Origin: Caldatribacterium sp964426875
GTDB taxonomy: Bacteria > Atribacterota > Atribacteria > Atribacterales > Caldatribacteriaceae
Assembly (NCBI GenBank): GCA_964426875.1
Contig: CAYRSB010000001.1
Span: 1 to 64,000 of the forward strand
DNA: 64,000 bases
Direction: 5' to 3'
Position numbers and translations under genes: made by a program. The notes under the pieces were generated by a model. That model did no database searches and had not been told where the DNA came from. It saw only the letters and a list, made by a program, of their open reading frames with translations. Each line of letters begins with the position of its first letter. Positions within the stretch are counted from its first letter, which is position 1. Positions 24,832 through 33,816 of this stretch are shown piece by piece.

Positions 24832-25335
24832 ATGAAGGTTCATCTCAAGCCACTTTTGTACACCGGGCTTTTTGCGGCCCTGGCAATAGTGGCTTCCGGT
24901 TTTCACATACCCGTTGGTCCTGCAAAAGTCTTTCCTTTTCAACACGCCATTAATGTTTTGGCTGGCATCACTATTGGCCCTTGGTATGGTGCCCTTGCAG
25001 CTTGCATTGCCGGTATTGTCCGTATTCTTCTTGGAACCGGAACAATCTTTGCCCTGCCTGGGGGAATACCGGGAGTTGTGGTTGTCGGCATTTTGTACCG
25101 CTTTCTCCGACGTGATTGGGTAGGGTTTTTGGAACCCCTGGGAACGGGTCTGGTAGGAGCAGCACTCAGCGCGTACCTTGTTGCCCCTCTTGTAGGGAAA
25201 ACAGGAACCTTCCTCTTTTTCCAAACAGCCTTTTTGGCAAGCAGTATTCCTGGGAGTATTGTGGGCTTTTTAGTACTCAAGGTTCTTCGTAAAACTGCCC
25301 ATGTAGCGCCATTTTTGGAGGAAGCCCATCGATGA
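24832..25335 (+). CDS. thiW: Thiazole-specific ECF transporter substrate subunit ThiW
   Basis: A small hydrophobic protein (167 residues, five to six membrane segments) of the ThiW family, taking up a thiamine thiazole precursor with a shared ECF energy module encoded elsewhere. Recognisable parts are the VGPAKVFPFQHAINVLAGI block and the GTGTIFALPGGIPG loop. The ATG at 24832 follows GGAGGTGAGGAGG and sits 13 bp after the riboswitch terminator, so it is the first gene of the regulated operon. Its stop overlaps cytX. Confidence 0.9.
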   Translation: MKVHLKPLLYTGLFAALAIVASGFHIPVGPAKVFPFQHAINVLAGITIGPWYGALAACIAGIVRILLGTGTIFALPGGIPGVVVVGILYRFLRRDWVGFLEPLGTGLVGAALSAYLVAPLVGKTGTFLFFQTAFLASSIPGSIVGFLVLKVLRKTAHVAPFLEEAHR

Positions 25336-26579
25336 CCGAAGATATTCAACCGATCCCAGAGAGCAAAAGACATCTCTTGGGGCTGGATTTCTTTCTTCTC
25401 TGGCTTGGGGCGGCAGTAGCTATATCGGAAGTGTGGGCTGGGAGTATCCTTGCCCCCCTTGGGCTTTTAGGGGGGATGATGGCTATCCTTTTAGGACATG
25501 TGGTGGGGAATACTCCCTTTGCCTTAGGGGGAGTTTTGGGAAGTGACCATGGAATTCCGGCAATGGTCTCGGTACGATTGGCCTTTGGGAGGTGGGGGTC
25601 ATATTTTGCCTCCTTCCTTAATATTTTGCAACTCCTTGGCTGGACAGCTGTTATGGTCATCATTTGTGCCCGAGCTGGAGACCAGATTCTGCAGGTGCTC
25701 TTTGGTTTTTCAAGCCCCCGGCTTCTTCTTGTAGTGGCTGGTGTTTTCAGTACTTTTTGGGCCTTTCTTGAATCTCCATGGTGGAAATGGATGCAGAGGG
25801 TCGCTGTTGTGTCTCTGGCTGGCCTTTGTGCGGTTATGACTTTTGTGGCCCTGAGGGGCGTGTCTTTTTCGGAAATCTTGCGCCTCAGGGGCAGTGGCGC
25901 CTTACCCTGGGGAGTGGGGTTTGATCTTGTAGTTGCTATGCCCATTTCCTGGCTTCCCCTGGTGGCTGACTATTCTCGCTTTGCTCGAAGCACTAAGGGG
26001 GCTTTCTGGGGAACGTGGTGGGGCTACTTTTTAGGAAGTTCCTGGATGTATGCCGTGGGGCTCCTGAGTGCATTGGTCAGTGGGCAAATGGATCCCCTTC
26101 CCGCCATGACTGCCCTTGGCCTTGGGGTTTTTGCCCTGATTATTGTTCTTTTTTCAACCTTTACCACAACCTTTCTTGATATCTACTCTGCGGCTGTGTC
26201 TCTTCTCAACGTCTATCCCCGGATACAGGGGAAGACTGCCATCCTTCTTTTTGGAATCGGAGGGACGCTCCTTGCCCTTGTCTTCCCCATGGAGCAATAC
26301 GAGAGTTTTCTGCTTCTTATCGGAGCAGTTTTTATCCCCCTTTTTGGAGTGGTGATAAGTGACTATTTTGTTCTCCGTCGGAAGAAGGTTCAACTCGAGA
26401 ACTTTTACGAAAACTGTCCTCCTTTGGTATGGGAAGCGGTTATTTCCTGGACTTTTGGTGTGGGGGCATATGTCTTCTTTATAAAGGTCCTTCCCGAATT
26501 TGGAGGTTCTATCCCCAGTTTTCTTCTTCCTGCAGCTCTCTACTTCTTTTTGAAGAGAGTAAGGAGGAAAGAATGGTGA
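25332..26579 (+). CDS. cytX: Hydroxymethylpyrimidine permease CytX (NCS1 family)
   Basis: A 415-residue inner-membrane permease with about twelve segments, NCS1 (cytosine/purine) family. The N-terminal GLDFFLLWLGAAVAISE and PFALGGVLGSDHGIPAMVSVR-type first helices are typical of CytX, which the TPP regulon uses to take up the HMP moiety. Riboswitch control and position between thiW and thiM support HMP rather than cytosine. It overlaps thiW by 4 bp and thiM by 7 bp. Confidence 0.88.
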   Translation: MTEDIQPIPESKRHLLGLDFFLLWLGAAVAISEVWAGSILAPLGLLGGMMAILLGHVVGNTPFALGGVLGSDHGIPAMVSVRLAFGRWGSYFASFLNILQLLGWTAVMVIICARAGDQILQVLFGFSSPRLLLVVAGVFSTFWAFLESPWWKWMQRVAVVSLAGLCAVMTFVALRGVSFSEILRLRGSGALPWGVGFDLVVAMPISWLPLVADYSRFARSTKGAFWGTWWGYFLGSSWMYAVGLLSALVSGQMDPLPAMTALGLGVFALIIVLFSTFTTTFLDIYSAAVSLLNVYPRIQGKTAILLFGIGGTLLALVFPMEQYESFLLLIGAVFIPLFGVVISDYFVLRRKKVQLENFYENCPPLVWEAVISWTFGVGAYVFFIKVLPEFGGSIPSFLLPAALYFFLKRVRRKEW

Positions 26580-27385
26580 CGTTGAACAGTTTTTGTGCCC
26601 AACTTCTCTGGGAAATTCGTAGAACTCGACCCCTCGTACATCACCTGACGAACATCGTTGTGGCTAACGACAATGCTAACACCATGCTCTCTTTGGGTGC
26701 TTTGCCGGTCATGGCGTATGCCAGAGAAGAAGTAGAAGAGATGGTTTCTCAGGCTGGGGCTCTGGTGGTGAATCTTGGAACCCTCACGAAGGAGTTAGTC
26801 GAGAGCGCTCTTCTGGCAGGGAAGAGAGCAAATGCTTTGGGAATTCCTGTTGTTCTTGATCCGGTGGGGGCAGGAGCGACACGCTTTCGAAAGGAGAGTG
26901 CCCTCCTTTTTCTGAGAGAGGTCAAAGTCGCCGTTCTGCGAGGGAATGTAGCAGAGATACGGAGCTTGCTTGATCTTCCCTCCCGTATGCGAGGAGTGGA
27001 ATCAGGGGGCGATTATTGGGATTACCTCTCTGTAGCCCGTGAGGCAGCTCAACGGTTCGGTCTTGTGGTAGCTGTGACTGGAGTGGTGGACTATGTGAGC
27101 GATGAGTCAAGGGCAATTGCTGTTCATAATGGACATGTTCTTCTTACCCGGGTAACCGGCACGGGTTGTATGGCTACCTCGCTCTGTGGGGCTTTTGCTG
27201 CCCTGAAGAGGGATTTTCTTTTCTCCACGGCGGGAGCCTTGGGGTTTCTTGGGGTCTGTGCTGAAAAGTCTGCCCTCCACGCCCACGGTCCGGGGAGTTT
27301 CCGGGTGGCTCTTTTTGATGCCATGTACAGTTTACGAGAGGAAGAGTTTGAGAAAAGCCTGCGCCTTGAGGTGCTCGAAGAATGA
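26573..27385 (+). CDS. thiM: Hydroxyethylthiazole kinase
   Basis: Phosphorylates hydroxyethylthiazole, the salvage route to the thiazole half of thiamine. A 270-residue ribokinase-like protein with the substrate site NDNANTMLSLGALPVM at about residues 35-50 and the anion-hole VTGTGCMAT (with the catalytic Cys) near 200. The start is ATG 26573, with AAGGAGGAAAG just before it; the frame continues upstream within cytX without a usable start signal. The stop overlaps thiE (ATGA). Confidence 0.93.
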   Translation: MVTLNSFCAQLLWEIRRTRPLVHHLTNIVVANDNANTMLSLGALPVMAYAREEVEEMVSQAGALVVNLGTLTKELVESALLAGKRANALGIPVVLDPVGAGATRFRKESALLFLREVKVAVLRGNVAEIRSLLDLPSRMRGVESGGDYWDYLSVAREAAQRFGLVVAVTGVVDYVSDESRAIAVHNGHVLLTRVTGTGCMATSLCGAFAALKRDFLFSTAGALGFLGVCAEKSALHAHGPGSFRVALFDAMYSLREEEFEKSLRLEVLEE

Positions 27386-28023
27386 AGGGTTTCTCTCTTT
27401 ACGTCATCACTGACCGAAACATTCAGAAGCGGGATACCCTTGAAGTGGTTGAGGAGGCCATTCTTGGGGGGGCTTCAGTAATTCAGCTTCGAGAAAAGGA
27501 CCTTCCCACCCGAGAGTTTCTGGACGAAGCTCTGCGTGTTCGGAAGTGTACGAAACGCTATGGAGTCCTTTTTATTGTGAACGACCGGGTGGATATAGCT
27601 TTGGCAAGCGAAGCTGATGGTGTCCACCTGGGGCCTGAGGATATGCCTTTGCGCTATGCCCACCGTATTGCTCCTCACTTGCTTTTGGGATACTCTTGCG
27701 ATACGGTAGAAGAGGCGAAAAGGGCTGAGCAGGCTGGAGCCTCGTATCTTGGAGTAGGGACGGTTTTTCCCACGAAGACCAAAAAGGACGCAGGTGAGCC
27801 TATCGGCCTTGAACGTCTCCGGTTGGTTAAGGAAGCAGTACATATTCCTGTTGTGGCCGTCGGAGGCATAAATCTTGATAACCTTGAATCTGTTCTTGCT
27901 ACAGGAGTGGATGGTGTGGCGGTGGTGTCGGCAATAGTAGGAGCGCCTTCGGTAAGGGATGCAACTTTGTCTTTTCGTGCAAAGATTGACGCTTTTTGGG
28001 AGAAACGCTGTGTACCTTCGTGA
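27382..28023 (+). CDS. thiE: Thiamine-phosphate synthase
   Basis: Joins HMP pyrophosphate and thiazole phosphate to thiamine phosphate. A 213-residue TIM barrel with the pyrophosphate loop QLREKD, the NDRVDIALASEADGVHLG segment, the flexible loop TKTKKDAG and the phosphate-binding end VAVGGI. Overlaps thiM by 4 bp and thiL by 14 bp. Confidence 0.95.
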   Translation: MKGFSLYVITDRNIQKRDTLEVVEEAILGGASVIQLREKDLPTREFLDEALRVRKCTKRYGVLFIVNDRVDIALASEADGVHLGPEDMPLRYAHRIAPHLLLGYSCDTVEEAKRAEQAGASYLGVGTVFPTKTKKDAGEPIGLERLRLVKEAVHIPVVAVGGINLDNLESVLATGVDGVAVVSAIVGAPSVRDATLSFRAKIDAFWEKRCVPS

Positions 28024-29017
28024 CCTTGGAGAATTTGGGATTATAGCCCATATAAGGGGTATGTTTCCTTTTCAGAAAGCCCTTTTGGGTGTTGGAGATG
28101 ATTGTGCGATTTTTGAAGGAAGAAAAGGCTTTTGGTCCTTGATCACTGTAGACAGTCAAGTAGAAGGGACTCACTTTTGTCTCTCCTTCGTTCCTCCCAA
28201 AACCTTGGGTCGTCGCCTCCTCCGGGTGAACTTGAGCGATGTTGCCGCTATGGGTGGCATTCCCCGTTATGCTTTGGCCTCTTTTGTCTTGCGGGAAGAC
28301 GTGCAATTCGATTGGTTCAAGGAGGTCCTCGAGGGGATACGCGAGGAAGCCGAGAGCAATGGTATGGAAATCATCGGGGGAAACCTTGCCCGGACCCGTG
28401 GAGAAATGGTATTTGACATTGTCGTCCTGGGGGAAGTGGAACAGGACCGACCCCTTCTTCTCCGTCGCAACGCCCGCGCGGGAGATATTATCTTCGTCAC
28501 CGGTTATCCTGGGGAAGCAAAAGCCGGCCTCCTTCTGGCTGAAAAAGGAAGCGACCCTGGTGTGTATCGTCCCCTTCTTGAGAGATTTCTTCTTCCAGAG
28601 CCCCGCCTTCAAGTTGGGAGATTCTTGGGTGAATTTGGGACAAGAATTGCCCTTATCGATATCTCTGATGGTTTCCTTCAAGATCTTGGGCATATTCTCG
28701 AGGAGAGTGGAATAGGAGCACTTCTTTTTAGAGGAAACATCCCGATTTCTTCCCTCCTCGCTCAATTCTGTAAGGCTGAACAGAAAAACCCCCTCGAATT
28801 TGTCTTTCAGGGAGGAGAGGATTTTGAACTCATTTTCACCGTTCCCAGGAATCTTGCTGATGTGGTGGAGAGAGATTTCAGGGGACGCTTGAACATTTCT
28901 CTGCACCGCGTGGGAGAAATCGTGGAGGGGAGGGGGATATTTCTTGAGGAAGATGGGCGGATTTCCCCGCTCAGCCTCAGGGGATGGGACCACTTTACCC
29001 CAAAAGGGGAGGCTTAG
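28010..29017 (+). CDS. thiL: Thiamine-monophosphate kinase
   Basis: Last step: phosphorylates thiamine phosphate to the cofactor TPP. A 335-residue member of the PurM-like ATPase fold, with LGEFGII at the start and the magnesium-binding acidic motifs GVGDDCAI, TVDSQVEGTHF and ISDGFLQDLGH. GTG 28010 is chosen because GGGAGAAA sits before it and the product then starts as most ThiL proteins do. Ends 8 bp before thiD. Confidence 0.93.
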   Translation: MYLRDLGEFGIIAHIRGMFPFQKALLGVGDDCAIFEGRKGFWSLITVDSQVEGTHFCLSFVPPKTLGRRLLRVNLSDVAAMGGIPRYALASFVLREDVQFDWFKEVLEGIREEAESNGMEIIGGNLARTRGEMVFDIVVLGEVEQDRPLLLRRNARAGDIIFVTGYPGEAKAGLLLAEKGSDPGVYRPLLERFLLPEPRLQVGRFLGEFGTRIALIDISDGFLQDLGHILEESGIGALLFRGNIPISSLLAQFCKAEQKNPLEFVFQGGEDFELIFTVPRNLADVVERDFRGRLNISLHRVGEIVEGRGIFLEEDGRISPLSLRGWDHFTPKGEA

Positions 29018-29025
29018 GGAGGCCA

Positions 29026-29853
29026 ATGCGTAAGGTTCTTACCATCGCTGGTTCCGATTCGGGGGGTGGAGCGGGTATCCAGGCAGATCTCAAAACCTTC
29101 TGTGCTTTTGGAGTGTACGGCATGACAGTGATAACGGCTGTAACGGCACAAAACACAAAAGGAGTGGACGCTGTTTTTCCCCTACCTCCCTGGATGGTGG
29201 CCCAGCAAATCGAGAGCGTCATGGGGGATATAGGGGCGGATGCAGTCAAGACCGGGATGCTTTTTAGCCAAGATATCATAGGGGTTGTAGCCAGGGCTGT
29301 GGAGAAGTGGAATATCACAAAGCTTGTAGTGGACCCGGTGATGGTGGCCAAAAGCGGCGCTCCGTTGCTTCAGAAGGAGGCAGTTCAGGCGCTCTCTGAA
29401 GAACTTTTACCCTTGGCGTACATGGTGACTCCAAATCTTGAAGAAGCCTCGGTCCTCTGTGGCTTTAAGGTGAAGAACGTAGAAGATATGGAGCGGGCAG
29501 CCTATGTTATCTACAAAAAGGGTCCTCGTTGTGTCCTCATCAAGGGGGGGCATCTTCCTGGAGAAGAGGTAGTAGACCTGCTTTTTGATGGGGAGGAAGT
29601 GGTACACTTTTCCAGTCCCCGAATCTTTACTCCTCATACCCATGGCACAGGATGTACCTATTCGGCAGCTATTTGTGCTCTTTTTGCCTTGGGGCGTCCT
29701 CCCAAAAAGGCTGTTGAGGAAGCCAGGGATTACATGCATGCGGTTATTACCCATTCTCTGCCTCTTGGAGGGGGGGCTGGACCGACGAATCACCTGGCTC
29801 CTCTTTTTCTGAAGGCTGGTATTGACCCTAAGGAGGGTGGGAAATACTGGTGA
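29026..29853 (+). CDS. thiD: HMP/HMP-phosphate kinase
   Basis: Phosphorylates HMP twice to give the HMP pyrophosphate used by ThiE. A 275-residue ribokinase-fold protein with the opening IAGSDSGGGAGIQADLKTF, the NTKGV loop and the C-terminal anion hole THGTGCTYSAAI. AGGGAGG 5-11 bp before ATG 29026 sets the start. With thiM and thiE this completes salvage; thiC and thiG/thiH are not in this operon. Confidence 0.95.
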   Translation: MRKVLTIAGSDSGGGAGIQADLKTFCAFGVYGMTVITAVTAQNTKGVDAVFPLPPWMVAQQIESVMGDIGADAVKTGMLFSQDIIGVVARAVEKWNITKLVVDPVMVAKSGAPLLQKEAVQALSEELLPLAYMVTPNLEEASVLCGFKVKNVEDMERAAYVIYKKGPRCVLIKGGHLPGEEVVDLLFDGEEVVHFSSPRIFTPHTHGTGCTYSAAICALFALGRPPKKAVEEARDYMHAVITHSLPLGGGAGPTNHLAPLFLKAGIDPKEGGKYW

Positions 29854-30572
29854 CAGTTCGTATTGGAACCTCGGGATGGATGTATGACCATTGGGAGGGG
29901 TCTTTTTACCCTCCGGGACTTTCCAAGAGAAACTGGTTAGTCTTCTATGCCCAATTCTTCGACACGGTGGAAATCAACTCTTCCTTTTACCACCTTCCCC
30001 GGAAGGAAACTTTCAAGAGATGGTATGAAGAAACTCCACCCTCTTTTCTCTTTGCCGTCAAAGCGAGCCGGTATATCACCCATATCAAGAAGCTTGGAGA
30101 TGTGGCAGAGCCTCTAAAGCTTTTTTATGAAAGGGTGGAAATGCTTCGGGATAAGTGTGGTCCTCTCCTTTTCCAGCTCCCTCCCCGTTTGGCTTTCCAG
30201 GGAGAGGTCTTTCGTGAATTCTTGCATCGACTTTCCCCTTCTTTTCAACATGTTTTTGAGTTTCGCCATTCCAGTTTCTTCTGTGAAGAAGTTTACGAGC
30301 TCTTACAAGCTCGGGATATTGCTTTGTGTTTCGCCGATACTCCTTACTTTCCTTATGCTGAAGTTGGTACTGCTTCCTTTGTATACCTTCGTCTGCATGG
30401 CCACGGGAGTCTCTACACCCACTTTTACAGTGAAGAGGAGCTTCGTCTTTGGGCGAAAAAGGTCAATTCTTGGAAGAAAACCGGAAAGGTCTATTGCTAT
30501 TTTGACAACGATTATCAGGCTTTCGCCGTACACAATGCCCGTATTTTGCGTCGTATGCTTTTTGAGTCTTAG
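29850..30572 (+). CDS. DUF72 (YecE-like) protein
   Basis: A 240-residue TIM-barrel protein of unknown function. Family signatures: RIGTSGWMYDHWEGSFYP at the start, VEINSSFYHLP, FAVKASRYITH, LFQLPP, EFRHSSF and the terminal YCYFDND. The GTG start overlaps the thiD stop, so it is probably cotranscribed with the thiamine genes, though no link to thiamine is known. Its end overlaps osmC on the other strand by 4 bp. Confidence 0.9.
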   Translation: MTVRIGTSGWMYDHWEGSFYPPGLSKRNWLVFYAQFFDTVEINSSFYHLPRKETFKRWYEETPPSFLFAVKASRYITHIKKLGDVAEPLKLFYERVEMLRDKCGPLLFQLPPRLAFQGEVFREFLHRLSPSFQHVFEFRHSSFFCEEVYELLQARDIALCFADTPYFPYAEVGTASFVYLRLHGHGSLYTHFYSEEELRLWAKKVNSWKKTGKVYCYFDNDYQAFAVHNARILRRMLFES

Positions 30573-30961
30573 TCAAGAAGAGTCGTGGTGATATTCTCTA
30601 CCCCCTTTTTTAGGGTGTTCATCACTGTGCATGCCCGCTCTCCGGCGGCAAGAAGTCTCTCCTTTTCGGCCCGGGTGAGATTTCCGACAAGTTCTACCTC
30701 CATGGCGATGGAAGAGATGCGGGAGGGGGCTTGGGCAACCTCTCCTTTAAGGCGGACTACCACCTTTTCCAGAGGGAAGTCTTTCGTCTTAGCATAGGAG
30801 AAGACTGTTCCCGAAAAGCAGCTCCCTAAAGCGGCAAGTATGTACTCTGTGGGCCAATGACCTGCCTCGCTCTCTGCTCCGCTACTTTTGAAGAGAATGG
30901 CGTCTTCCCCGATTTTGGCCTCGATTTTCCCACGTTGTGCTACAAGTTCGACATGGGCCAT
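30569..30961 (-). CDS. OsmC-family protein
   Basis: About 130 residues with the OsmC/Ohr swapped-dimer fold. The two redox cysteines are present, in AALGSCFSGTV and RACTVMNTL, so a thiol peroxidase role against organic hydroperoxides is plausible; the family also includes members without known function. Start is the ATG at 30961 (minus), preceded by GGGGGGAAGAAAG; a longer frame starts upstream without a ribosome site. Confidence 0.85.
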   Translation of the reverse strand: MAHVELVAQRGKIEAKIGEDAILFKSSGAESEAGHWPTEYILAALGSCFSGTVFSYAKTKDFPLEKVVVRLKGEVAQAPSRISSIAMEVELVGNLTRAEKERLLAAGERACTVMNTLKKGVENITTTLLD

Positions 30962-30977
30962 CTTTCTTCCCCCCGGC

Positions 30978-31006
30978 TTGAGTATTCTTTTGAGGTAATG
31001 TAACAT
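30978..31006 (+). promoter_or_regulatory. Promoter of the lipoprotein/UroD-like pair
   Basis: TTGAGT (30978-30983), 17-bp spacer, TAACAT (31001-31006), 35 bp before the lipoprotein start. The region is only 80 bp between two divergent genes, and the -10 sits in a small near-palindrome ATGTAACAT. Confidence 0.45.
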
Positions 31007-31041
31007 GGTACAAAAGGTAACTATTCCGGGAGGTTTCAAAG

Positions 31042-31653
31042 ATGCGAAGGAAGGCTTTTTTGGGGATATGGATTATAGTTTTTTTAGCTTTCTTTCTGGG
31101 AGGATGTGCTCGAATAGAGTTGGCCATCCAGGTGGAGTCTGACGCCACCATCCCTCGCGCACGTATTGCCGTGTATGTGAAGGACTACACCGTTTTTACG
31201 CAGCTCAGGGGGGCGGCTCTTTCAGGATATCAAAAACTTTCCCCTGAAGAGCGGGAATATGTGGATATACAAATGCAAAGCGATACCCCTCCTTACGTTG
31301 TGGCCTGGCAGTGGCGTTTCTCGGATAAGGAGAAGGCTGAAGCCTTCACAAAACAATTCCTTGGAAAATCGGCTCGCCTTTACAAGGATCAAGATCTTAT
31401 CATCCTTGAGGCCCACCTCCAAGGAGAGGAGCTCGAGAGTGCCCTGAACTCCTTGGGGGCTGACAAAGCCAAACCCTTTCTTGGGTCCATTACCCTTGTC
31501 TTGAAGGCGTATATGCCGGGGGAAATCGTAAGCTACTTAGATGGCAATATAGAGAAGAATAGAGTTTGGGAGCAGGAATTTAATCTGGGAGAGGTATACC
31601 AGAAAAAACCGACCATCGATATCGAGATAATCTCGAGGAGTGGTTCCTCATGA
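31042..31653 (+). CDS. Putative lipoprotein of unknown function
   Basis: A 203-residue protein with a lipoprotein signal: charged start, hydrophobic core and lipobox FLGGC with Cys22 as the lipidated residue. The mature part is a mixed alpha/beta sequence with no family I recognise; it contains a possible paired beta-alpha pattern (EKAEAFTKQFLGKSARLY, later an acidic end). GGGAGG precedes the ATG. Its stop overlaps the next gene, so the two probably share a job or at least a transcript. Confidence 0.75.
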   Translation: MRRKAFLGIWIIVFLAFFLGGCARIELAIQVESDATIPRARIAVYVKDYTVFTQLRGAALSGYQKLSPEEREYVDIQMQSDTPPYVVAWQWRFSDKEKAEAFTKQFLGKSARLYKDQDLIILEAHLQGEELESALNSLGADKAKPFLGSITLVLKAYMPGEIVSYLDGNIEKNRVWEQEFNLGEVYQKKPTIDIEIISRSGSS

Positions 31654-32654
31654 CCCTGAAGGAAAGAGTCTATAAAGCGCTATCCTTTGAGAAAACAGAT
31701 TTGGTCCCCTACCATGTGGATTTTACCATACTTGCCAGAGAAAAAGTGGCCCAGTGCTTAGGCGATCCTGATTTCCTGGGAAAAATTGGGAATCACCTGG
31801 CCTTTGTGAAGGCCGTACGTCCGGAAAGCTTTGTTGAGGTAGCCCCTGGCTTTGTTCGTGATGAATGGGGTGTGGTGTGGAATCGTACCATCGACCCCGA
31901 TATTGGTAATCCCACCCCGGTTCTACGTCGTCCCACCCTTTTAGGATACCGTTTTCCAGACCCTTCGGACCCCTTACGTTTTCAACACATCCCTCAGTTC
32001 ATGGAGGAACACGAGAACGAGTTTACCCTTCTGCGTGAGACCTATACACTTTTTGAACGAGCCTGGAGCCTTCGAGGGATGGAAGAATTTCTGAGTGACA
32101 TGATTACGAATGAGGATTTCGTCCACGATCTTCTTAACGCTATAACGGCTTTTCATCTTGAGGTGATTGATAGGACGTTGGATCTGGGGTTTGACGGCGT
32201 GCTTTTTGGAGATGACTGGGGATGGCAGGGTGGGCTCATCATGGGGCCGAAACTCTGGCGAAAGTTTATGAAGCCTCGCATGGCCAAGATGATTGCTCTG
32301 GTACACAAAAAGGGCAAGAAAGCATTCCTTCACTGTTGTGGGAAGGTTGAAGAAATTTTCCCAGACCTTGTGGAGATAGGCTTGGATGTGTTCAATCCTT
32401 TTCAACCCGAGGTCATGGACATTTTTGCCCTCAAGCGGGAGTACGAAGGAAAACTCTCTTTCTGGGGTGGGATAAGCATTCAAAGACTCCTTCCCTTTGG
32501 GACTCCGGAGGAGATTCGACGGGAGATACAACAAATCCTTCGGGAATTTCAGGGTGGAGGGTACATTGCTGCCCCTTCTCACGCCCTTCCGAGGGATATT
32601 CCCTGCGAGAACATTCTGGCCATGCTCGACGTCCTCACGAACCAAAACTTTTAA
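31650..32654 (+). CDS. Uroporphyrinogen decarboxylase/methyltransferase-family protein
   Basis: A 334-residue TIM-barrel protein of the UroD superfamily (PF01208), closest in style to the MtaA/MtbA-like and sugar-operon members: TLKERVYKALSFEKTDLVPY at the start, GDDWGWQGGLIMGP in the middle, FLHCCGKVEEIFPDLVEIGL and GGISIQRLLPFGTPEEI later. No haem genes are nearby. The HCCG and H-x-C-like pattern could bind zinc, as in corrinoid methyltransferases, but no corrinoid protein is adjacent. It overlaps the lipoprotein gene (ATGA) and, tail-to-tail, the VanW gene by 20 bp. Confidence 0.8.
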   Translation: MTLKERVYKALSFEKTDLVPYHVDFTILAREKVAQCLGDPDFLGKIGNHLAFVKAVRPESFVEVAPGFVRDEWGVVWNRTIDPDIGNPTPVLRRPTLLGYRFPDPSDPLRFQHIPQFMEEHENEFTLLRETYTLFERAWSLRGMEEFLSDMITNEDFVHDLLNAITAFHLEVIDRTLDLGFDGVLFGDDWGWQGGLIMGPKLWRKFMKPRMAKMIALVHKKGKKAFLHCCGKVEEIFPDLVEIGLDVFNPFQPEVMDIFALKREYEGKLSFWGGISIQRLLPFGTPEEIRREIQQILREFQGGGYIAAPSHALPRDIPCENILAMLDVLTNQNF

Positions 32655-33816
32655 TGATTTCCTGAGCGAAGTCCCAGGGAACGAGATAGGTGTCTACAAA
32701 GTGGAGTGAAGGAGCCCCGTCGCGCTTTATCGAGGTTTCTACGGTGAGCCATCCCTCGTCGTCTTTTTCTTTCCTAAGGGAACGCATCTTTTGCGTAATA
32801 ATAGTGGCCACTTCGTTTTCTTTCTCCCCCCATATTTCACATGTCAGTGTCTGGCCATTTGTGTAGGCTATGATGACTACGTTCTGCGAAGGGAAACGGA
32901 AACGCAGGTCCTTACTGCCGTAACTTACGGCAGCGTCAAGGCCGGGAGGAATATAGCTTGTTGCCTTGGAGTACCCCGAATGGGGATGGCGTTCAAGAAT
33001 CTGTGCCTCAGTTCTCAAGAGGGCGTTAAAGAGGGTTGAGGCCACCTGGCATACACCCCCTCCGTATCCCGGGACAAGGTGACCATTGGCAAGAATCTGG
33101 GTTTCGCGGTATCCGTCTTCTTTGTCCGCCTTTCCCACTACAGTATTGAAGGAAAAAACTTCTCCCTTTTTGAGAAAGTACCCTGAGAGTGATTCTGCTG
33201 CCTTTTGGATGTTGAAGATGACATCTTCGTCTCTTCCTTCAAGGGAAGTTGTAAAAGAGATGAGAAGTGTTACGATTCCTCTTTCTCTAAGGACCTCTTC
33301 GGTATCGCGCTTTGGGGGTATGGATTCAAAAGTGTTGATGATGATGGAATCTTGCCAGGTTGAGAGTTCTTCTCTAAGCTTTTGTATAGCTTTTTCTGTA
33401 TCGAGTCTTTCTCCTTTCCGGGCGGGGACAAAGCGATCCCTTTCCCAGGAAGCATCTTGAGAAGGAAGAAGGGTTTCTGCCTCAAGTGAAGCCAAAAATG
33501 CTCGTACTCTTTCTTCATCCCAGCGGGTGAGAAGGGGGACCTTTCCTTCAGTGAGAGCTTTTCGCTTCATAGCCTTGGTATTCCAGCGGATCCCCAAGGA
33601 ATCCTTGGGGATTTCGAAGGATTTTCCCTGAACCTCAAGGATGAGCGGGGTCTCTCTCCAGCGCTTTTCAAGAACCTCGAAAAAAGGTATGAGGTCTCTT
33701 CGGCGAAGGGAGAAGTCTTCCCCCCTTAGGGTGAAAGTGACCACTCCTTGGAGGGAGAGAAAATACACCAAAATTCCAGCAAGGATTCCCAAGAGAGGGA
33801 GTAATCCCCTTCTCAC
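32635..33816 (-). CDS. VanW-domain membrane-anchored protein
   Basis: A 393-residue protein with one N-terminal membrane anchor (about 5-24), a variable region that contains a peptidoglycan-binding-like (YoaR-type) part (about 30-180), then the VanW domain (about 195-350: FSFNTVVGKADKEDGY, GYGGGVCQVASTLFNA, the conserved ERHPHS). VanW proteins are known from vancomycin operons and many clostridia; their reaction is not settled. Here it is coupled by ATGA overlap to a SurA-like prolyl isomerase, suggesting a role in the periplasm. Confidence 0.85.
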   Translation of the reverse strand: MRRGLLPLLGILAGILVYFLSLQGVVTFTLRGEDFSLRRRDLIPFFEVLEKRWRETPLILEVQGKSFEIPKDSLGIRWNTKAMKRKALTEGKVPLLTRWDEERVRAFLASLEAETLLPSQDASWERDRFVPARKGERLDTEKAIQKLREELSTWQDSIIINTFESIPPKRDTEEVLRERGIVTLLISFTTSLEGRDEDVIFNIQKAAESLSGYFLKKGEVFSFNTVVGKADKEDGYRETQILANGHLVPGYGGGVCQVASTLFNALLRTEAQILERHPHSGYSKATSYIPPGLDAAVSYGSKDLRFRFPSQNVVIIAYTNGQTLTCEIWGEKENEVATIITQKMRSLRKEKDDEGWLTVETSIKRDGAPSLHFVDTYLVPWDFAQEIIKSFGS

